NCBI GenBank assembly: GCA_034769895.1
Contig: CM068372.1
Coordinates: 383,799,910-383,863,909 of the forward strand
From: Magicicada septendecula
Lineage: Eukaryota; Arthropoda; Insecta; Hemiptera; Cicadidae
Direction: 5' to 3'
DNA: 64,000 nucleotides
Translations under genes and position numbers: made by a program
The notes under the pieces: generated by a model
The model's input: the letters and a program-made list of their open reading frames with translations, nothing else
The model's database searches: none
What the model was told of the DNA's origin: nothing
Part shown: positions 58,107 through 64,000 of the stretch, one piece after another
Numbering within the stretch: the stretch's first letter is position 1
Layout: each line of letters starts with the position of its first letter

Positions 58107-58274
58107 CTAATTCCTTTTTTCCATTCTCGTGAGGTCTTCTCCAAACTTGGCAACAATTTCTTCCCACGCATTTTTCCTTGCCTGCTTGTTAGAATACTCT
58201 TCCAGAGCTGTGTTCCAAATAACTGGCTTACTTTATATTTCTATAATTAATTCTTCTTCGTCAATATTGTCCAT
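58107..58274 (-). pseudogene. MADF-type accessory protein, exon 1
   Basis: The ATG at 58274 gives MDNIDEEELI; a stop follows at codon 14, then VIWNTALEEYSNKQARKNAWEEIVAKFG, the first half of a MADF domain (W at the start, W..I in helix 2). A 5' splice site AG/GTAAGT lies at 58107/58106. The A run before it seems one base short, which would put the join out of frame. Confidence 0.65.
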
Positions 58275-58539
58275 TTTGTAACAAAAACACAACTGCACAA
58301 ACACTGATATTGTTATGTGGTCAACAAATATAAAACACTATATAATACACACACCTACACAAGATGATATTGTACAAGAAAATACACCAGACACGTGTAA
58401 AGCGCGCGACAGATCTCGAATGGGTTATCTCACACTAAAAGCAAAGTAAATATTTGCCGCGCGCGGCAGCACTGTCGCCTCTGCGTCGCAGCTCGAGAAA
58501 CAGCCGCGCGAGGCAAACTGGCTGCGTCGCGTCAGTGGG

Positions 58540-58632
58540 TTCAGTAAAGCCCAGAGCCATTATAAACTGTGATGCTTACAATTCGCGCGCGGCATGTCGC
58601 GTGCGACGTGTCGCGCCAGTGGGTTACTAGCC
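58540..58632 (-). repeat. Right terminal inverted repeat of the Harbinger element
   Basis: Complement of the left end, ending CCAGTGGGTTACTAGCC at 58632. A second, imperfect copy (GTCAGTGGGTTCAGTAAAGCC) lies about 80 bp inside, at about 58530-58552. Confidence 0.8.
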
Positions 58633-58635
58633 TAA

Positions 58636-59753
58636 GTGTGCAGGTGCGCGTGTAATTTACATTTGATTTAATAACTTCTTTGAAAATTAACATTTCGTTT
58701 TGAAACTTGGACAGGGTATTTTCGTGGTTATAAGCTACATTTTCCATATACTCATTTCTCCACAACTATAATTTTTATGTTTTTTTTAAAAATGAAACCA
58801 GTCTTCTTTTATTTTCGTTATCTCCAAGAAAGTAATAAAATTTGTAGATTAAATCTAGACAGGCCTTTGCAGAATCGGACAGAGTTTCAACTTGAGTTCG
58901 GTGTATCAGTATGAATAGCTATGATGTTGCTAGATTTTCCTCCAATCAGAAGGTCTAAAAATTATATGAGTTGGTCGCTGACAGCTGATGGTTCAGTTCC
59001 TTCCAAAGTCTTGCCATTGAAAGACGTACTCCCTGTCACGAGAATTTCGTGACAAGACAATTCGATTTCTATACGACTTAGAAGTTGGTTCACGGTTCAA
59101 GTTCTTCTTAACCATTGCCACTTTATAGAACTCAATTAATAAATAGATCATTCTAGTGCTTTTTCGCGTAGAGTGGAAGATTTCCGCTAGATGCAAAATA
59201 TCTACTGTGATATTTTGGGTATTAACGTAAGAACACTTCAAGAACCCGGATTTGTGTAAGCATAATACATGATCTATTTTTACCCAGTTTGGAACCTGAG
59301 ATTAAGAGTATTCAAGTTATAAATAATAACAGTTTCATATCACAGTGTGTGTACGCACAGAGACGTAGTGATTCAACGGGGTGATCTTCGGTCAGTCGAC
59401 GTGCAGACAAGCAGCGAGCAGAGCGCCTGGTGTCTACGCAAACTGTTGAATTCTAGTACAAGTAACTTATGTGTAAAACAAGCCAATAGACTCATTTGAT
59501 GAAAAACAATTCTTTATTAAACAATTTTTATGTATTTAAATATATTTCAAATATATATTTTTATATATTAAACAATTTTATTATAAGCCATAAGACAATA
59601 GTAAATTTTAATGTGTTAATGAATAAAATTTTCCTACCTCCAGATGCAGACTCTGTTGTAGTAATTTCAAAGTAACCTATCTATGCAGTCATAATTTGTA
59701 TCGTTGCAATATATATTGTAAAACTACAAATACAATCTATTTGTGTTTGAACA
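58636..59753. other. Non-coding stretch
   Basis: No gene recognised. An 82-codon minus-strand frame at 58993-59241 has no family resemblance that I can name. The part 59500-59753 may be the leader of the element that starts at the LTR/PBS junction to its right. Confidence 0.3.
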
Positions 59754-59777
59754 GCCCCACGATCTTGGAGCGCCAAA
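59754..59777 (-). other. Primer-binding-site-like sequence next to a probable LTR
   Basis: The minus strand reads GTTACA-TTTTGGCGCTCCAAGATCG and then TGGGGCTG. This is the same LTR-end plus TGGCG...GGGGC arrangement as in elements A, B and E. The LTR would extend to the right from 59778 (TGTAACACAAC). No gag was found to the left. Confidence 0.5.
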
Positions 59778-62700
59778 ATGTAACACAACAACATAAATTG
59801 ATAATTTAATTTAATCTAATTTGTGTAGTGTTAACACTCATTTAACATTACTGATACCGTGTATGTATAAATTGGAGTTCAGGTGTAATTATAATAGGAG
59901 TAGTCCTTTTAGGAATCGTAGAATGTTTTTATTTATTTATTCAAACAAACAAAATAAAAATAAAAATTATAAGATAATAATAATAATTACTTCGCCATAA
60001 GAACTTCATTATCTATTGTTTCGATGGTTCTTTGGTTGCCGTACATTCATCATAAAAATATATTTTATATCTTATGTCTTATATTATTAATTTTACGTAA
60101 AACATTTCTTAGTCATATTATAAATTCTCGACTACTCAGTCTGATTGTGTGCTTTCTAATTGGCAATATTTACCTTATTATTCTATACAAAAATTTAATT
60201 TATTAAATCAATTGTTACTTCTCCAAGCAAGGATTTAAATTATTTTTAAATTGACTGTTCTTCATTAGAGAAAAGATCATTAAAGAAAATATCATTAAAG
60301 AAAATTCTGATTACAAGTAAATTACATTCTCTTATCTATATCTACATAGTTTTCTTTAAATTAAAATGTTTTTATTAATGTCTTTCAATGTCTTTATTCT
60401 TTTATAATTACAAATTGGTTTTTCGTCACCTCAATTCTGCAGATTGTCCTATGTCCTCCAGTGATCTGTCGGTCTTGTCCTTCTGGATGTCCTCTTGCGT
60501 TCTCCGGTTCCACTGGTGATCCTCCCGTCTCTCGTTCTTTATGGTCCCATCGGCTGCTGTTGCTACTTAAACCGTCTCTATTGCTCTGCGTATCGTTCCT
60601 CTGCTTGATGTTCTCTCGCTATCTGTCTAGAGTTGATGTTCGTACTTATAGACTGGTTGTAGACGTCCGACGATTTTAGTTACGGTTCTTTTTTTATTAC
60701 TACTTGAAATAAAACATTTTCCGTAATACTTTACAGTTTATAATATAAAAATCTTGTCGATGTTAGACATAACGTCTATCTCTGTCTGAAATAATTAAAA
60801 ATTCGCGTCTCTGACGGACATAGAGTACCGCTGCAATTGAAAACTTGTGAGTTTTCAACTACTTGTAAGTTTGTGTTAGTTTATGAAACTTACTTGTTGA
60901 TGAAATAGCAAGTAATGAAACAATATGTATTATTTGTTTACTGTTGTAGAAAAGTGGAGGAAGGCAGTTAATTAGTATTAATTGATCTCAATTTTTCTTA
61001 TATGTGATCCATAGATCAAGATAAAGTTGTTGTTAGTTATAAAAAGAATAATTATTTGTGTACATGTACATAGTTAAGGTTTGATTATGTTTGTAAACTT
61101 ATGAAAAAGGGCTATAGTTGTTAACCAGTTATAATCAAAGGTAGGTCCATATATAATAAAAGGCCTAACAGCCAATAACACTATATAACAACTCAGAATA
61201 TAAAGGTTAGGTAAAGAAGTCAATAATAATTAATGAGTATAGTTCAAGGAGTTAGAAAAAACCTATGATAATTAATAATAAATAATAAATCAACTCAATA
61301 TAAACAAATTATAATAATGCCATAGTGCAATGATATCGATTGATAACGTTTGATATCGAAAAAATAATAATTATGAAAAGAAACAGACTAAGATTGAAAA
61401 ACCAGCAGAATATATATAGAAATTAGTAAACAAGCTATAAATAAAGTTATATTCCGATATAATGGAAGTTTAATAAGGAATGAAAGAATAATATATGAAA
61501 TTATCACTATATAACAAAACATTGAAAAAGAATAAAAATAAATTTGTTGCTAGGGACAACAAAAATTAACATAATTTGTTGATTTGTATTATTGCAATTT
61601 ATGATCTGAACGTGATGAGATTAAAACCCAGAAAAATGGTTAATAAAACTAATATATTATAAATTAGTTAAATATAATAACAAGTCACTATATATGAACA
61701 ATTAATTGTCTTAATTAGGCCAGCAACATTTAACCAAATTGTATAATGGCATCATCTCACGATAATAGTAATTGAATTCCACAAGGAATGACTTGGATCG
61801 TCCAATATCAGATCAAGAAATAATGACAATTTAATGAAATACTAATAACATATAAAGAACTAACTGTATAAAGAGTTAATACTACAAACCAAACGGAAAA
61901 TAATAACCATTCAACCACATTGGACATCGCAATTTACTTCATACGATAGCAAGAAACGTATTTGGATCCAGAGATTACCGAAGAACACAATCACAAGTTT
62001 GGCCATCAATAAACCAAGGGAGCTGTATTTCTCATTTAACCAGGACCAAGAATTCCACTTTATTATCACTTGAAGACAAGAATAAAGAAAATCATCTCCT
62101 TTCTGATTGACACGAGGCATCAACTCATGAGGTTAAAAACAACCGCCTTCCAGAGTCGCTTCGTAATCAGTATGGTAATTTTCAATTGTATAATTAATAT
62201 CAAACACAACAACACATTAACTTTGTAATATCTTGCATTCTTATCCATGTATTTTTAATCTTCCCCGCAGTTAAAAGAACCTTCACACCCTGAAATAAAT
62301 TAATTAATTATAAAAATAATTTATATAACTGAATGTAAAATAAAATATTGGACCGAACAATAATTGATTAACGCAACGTATAGCCTTTCTGATATATCAA
62401 GTAAAACCAATCTTATTGAATGTTAACAAGTTGAATTAATAAAGAAACCTTGTATAATTTCAGGATCTTATTGTTTGGGCATTATTTAATGAATTGGGAA
62501 TCAGAATTTAAGTGTATAATAACTAGTCACCGTACACGGTGGGTTAACCTATAAATTTCGTTCGTTTCGGAACTGCAGCGCTTGTTGCGGAATTCTCCGA
62601 CACCAAAGAGAAGAGAGTTAAACACGAAATTTCAATAATTCCCTGCAAGGCAGACTAAGGCTGAGCGGAATTTTAGAATAACACACTACTTATTTAAGTT

Positions 62701-62902
62701 ACATTCACACTAACACTTGTATATTAAATAGAGAGATAAGATAATCATAATTAACGGTATTACTATATCCAGCAACACCAGATATATAAGAAATTGAAAA
62801 AATATTAAAATAATCAAAGAGAGGTATATACGAGAGAAACATAATAAATTGACAAACTCTACAGTGTGGCTTAAACAGTACACACCGCTCTAGTAACAAT
62901 AT
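59778..62902 (-). repeat. Probable LTR and unassigned AT-rich sequence
   Basis: No gene seen over 3.1 kb. If the PBS call is right, the left part is a 5' LTR on the minus strand; its outer end could not be fixed. A GC-richer block at 60425-60670 and an A-rich plus strand from 61080 onward resemble the other long LTRs here in composition only. Confidence 0.3.
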
Positions 62903-63459
62903 TCAAACACTTTTTGCTACAGTCCGTTTATTGATGTATATAATATATTTAATATTTATAATGAATTTACCTCAAGATATTTCTTTCCTTATTAGGAACA
63001 TGTTTCGGGAACCATTGTGTTCCCATCCTAAGCCTTCGTGATTTTAAGTCTGGTACTTTAAATTGGTATTATTGTGTGTGATTGTGGTGTATATATTAGT
63101 ATTTTCGATGTTGAGAGCTTTGAAAATTGTGTCATGTTTTGTATTGATTTGTATTTGTTCAGGTATTAATTTGGTTTGTGTTTTATGTTTGTATATTTGT
63201 AAATTTTCCCAAATGTTCATTATGGTGCCTTTGTGTGGTATGTGTTTTATTAGTGTCACGTTGGTTATGTCTGGGAATTCATGTCCAGTGTTTATTGCAT
63301 GTGTGGCCAAATTAGATTCGTATATTTCTGGTTTCTTGTATGCGGTTAGGTGTTCAAAATAACGTTTTTTCAGTTGTTTTTTGTGTGTCCTATGTAACAT
63401 TTATTGCAATCTTGGCATTCAATTTGTATATACCATTGGTTGTTGTATTATCTTTGTTG
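62903..63459 (-). pseudogene. 5'-truncated PLE-B copy
   Basis: Minus strand. It keeps the end of the GIY-YIG domain, the C-terminal part (HLTAYKKPEIYESNLATHAINTGHEFPDITNV) and the one-sided extension GCTACAGTCCGTTTATTGATG, also seen at 45593-45615. The hammerhead-like core has changed (CTTAGGA for CTGANGA, with GAAACATGTT kept). There is no inverted partner. Confidence 0.82.
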
Positions 63460-63780
63460 GTATTTTTCTCAGTGGGGCATAAATATGGGCATTCAGTTTT
63501 GCGTAGTTCAGTTTAAGTGGCAATTTATTCCAGTGCGGTTCGAAGTATTGTGGCGAAGTGTTATGTGTTTTATAATTGTGCGAGACTCTATTAGTTGGCG
63601 TTATTATTGTGTGTGAACAATTTTTATTTGATTTGTTGCAAGAGACTATCTTGTTGATTACAAACTGTTTAATTGTGATAATTAAAGCTGGTGATTAGTG
63701 ACTTCATTGGTGTCTTGTATTTTGATTTTCCACTGTACCATATGACGATCAAGTAGGCCGTCATAAATAAATAAATATAT
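63460..63780. other. Non-coding spacer
   Basis: No gene or known repeat recognised between the PLE-B fragment and the LTR start at 63781. Confidence 0.35.
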
Positions 63781-64000
63781 TGGAACAATACATATATTTG
63801 CATATTTGCCCAGAGCGGTATGTTTGTAAATATTTAGCATAGAAAATATATGATGAACAGTTTTTAACAATATTATGCAGGATAAGGATTGTCAGAAAGC
63901 GTACACCTGCCCCGCGTGAATACAGCGCTTGTGTGTTTGTGTGTGTAAACGCAAGCTACGATAGGAAAAGATTCGGTGATGCGTACGTCTGTAATCAGGT
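63781..64000 (+). repeat. Start of an LTR related to element E (runs off the window)
   Basis: TGGAACAATACATATATTTG at 63781 matches the minus-strand LTR start of element E (complement of 55336 leftward), and the homology continues through TTTGCCCAGAGCGGTATG, a CA/GT-rich block and GGTGATGCG..CGTCTGTAATCA. Orientation is opposite to E. Noticeably diverged, so a separate, older insertion or another subfamily. Confidence 0.75.

Larger units (their letters stand above)
55696..58632 (+). mobile_element. PIF/Harbinger DNA transposon, 2.9 kb, decayed
   Basis: Terminal inverted repeats start GGCTAGTAACCCACTGGC (55696) and end with the complement at 58632. The flanks are TAA on both sides (55693-55695 and 58633-58635), the 3-bp duplication of this superfamily. 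It encodes a DDE transposase (plus) and a MADF-type protein (minus). Both genes have frameshifts. Confidence 0.93.

Noticed and set aside
58993-59241. 82-codon minus-strand frame
   Set aside because: No recognisable domain and no transcript signals; length is within chance for this composition.
1-64000. tRNA and rRNA genes
   Set aside because: I saw no cloverleaf or rRNA signature when reading both strands; a tRNAscan run would settle it.

Overview
The window is a piece of an AT-rich animal genome, most likely an arthropod and probably an insect. There is one fragment of a cellular gene, the spliced last exon of a trypsin-like serine protease. Nearly everything else is transposable elements: Gypsy-type LTR retrotransposons, Penelope-like elements (PLEs) with GIY-YIG domains, a Helitron, a PIF/Harbinger transposon and a LINE remnant. 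Every long reading frame carries at least one frameshift or stop, so no copy looks autonomous as it stands. Insect origin is inferred from the mix of element families and the protease exon, not proved.

Region 1-38396 is a stack of nested insertions. The oldest layer is a plus-strand Gypsy element (here C) whose 5' half lies left of the window. Its reverse transcriptase (RT) resumes at 6131, next to an inverted sister element B (1-6130). It is broken at 6782 by a Penelope composite (6783-13335, flanked by an 11-bp target duplication), broken again inside integrase at 14163 by Gypsy element A (14164-29022, flanked by GTAA), resumes at 29023, and is broken a third time at 31063 by a Helitron (31064-36949, inserted between A and T). 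Elements A and B share gag with coiled coils, a conserved -1 frameshift signal at the gag/pol junction, protease-RT-RNase H-integrase with a GPY motif, and no env. A has very long LTRs (3475 and 3451 bp). A, B and C carry arrays of a GTAAG-N5-CTTAC motif 3' of integrase.

Region 38397-45498 holds a diverged inverted repeat, a LINE RT remnant, a second Penelope composite (41959-44612, family C) and the protease last exon (minus strand, about 44975-45333). The intron of that gene runs rightward and no further protease exon was seen.

Region 45499-55336 is an LTR element (E, minus strand, GTAC target duplication) that encodes only a gag-like protein. A large Penelope-B palindrome (45582-50302) sits inside its left LTR, and the intact right LTR shows the empty site. 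Region 55696-58632 is a PIF/Harbinger element whose transposase and MADF-type accessory gene are interlocked on opposite strands. The rest (58633-64000) is mostly non-coding, with a probable LTR/PBS junction at 59778, a truncated Penelope-B copy at 62903-63459 and the start of another E-type LTR at 63781.

Candidates for something new: the conserved slippery site plus stem-loop, the hammerhead-like cores in three Penelope families (two overlapping the end of the reading frame), the GTAAG-N5-CTTAC arrays, the gag-only element E and the interlocked Harbinger genes.
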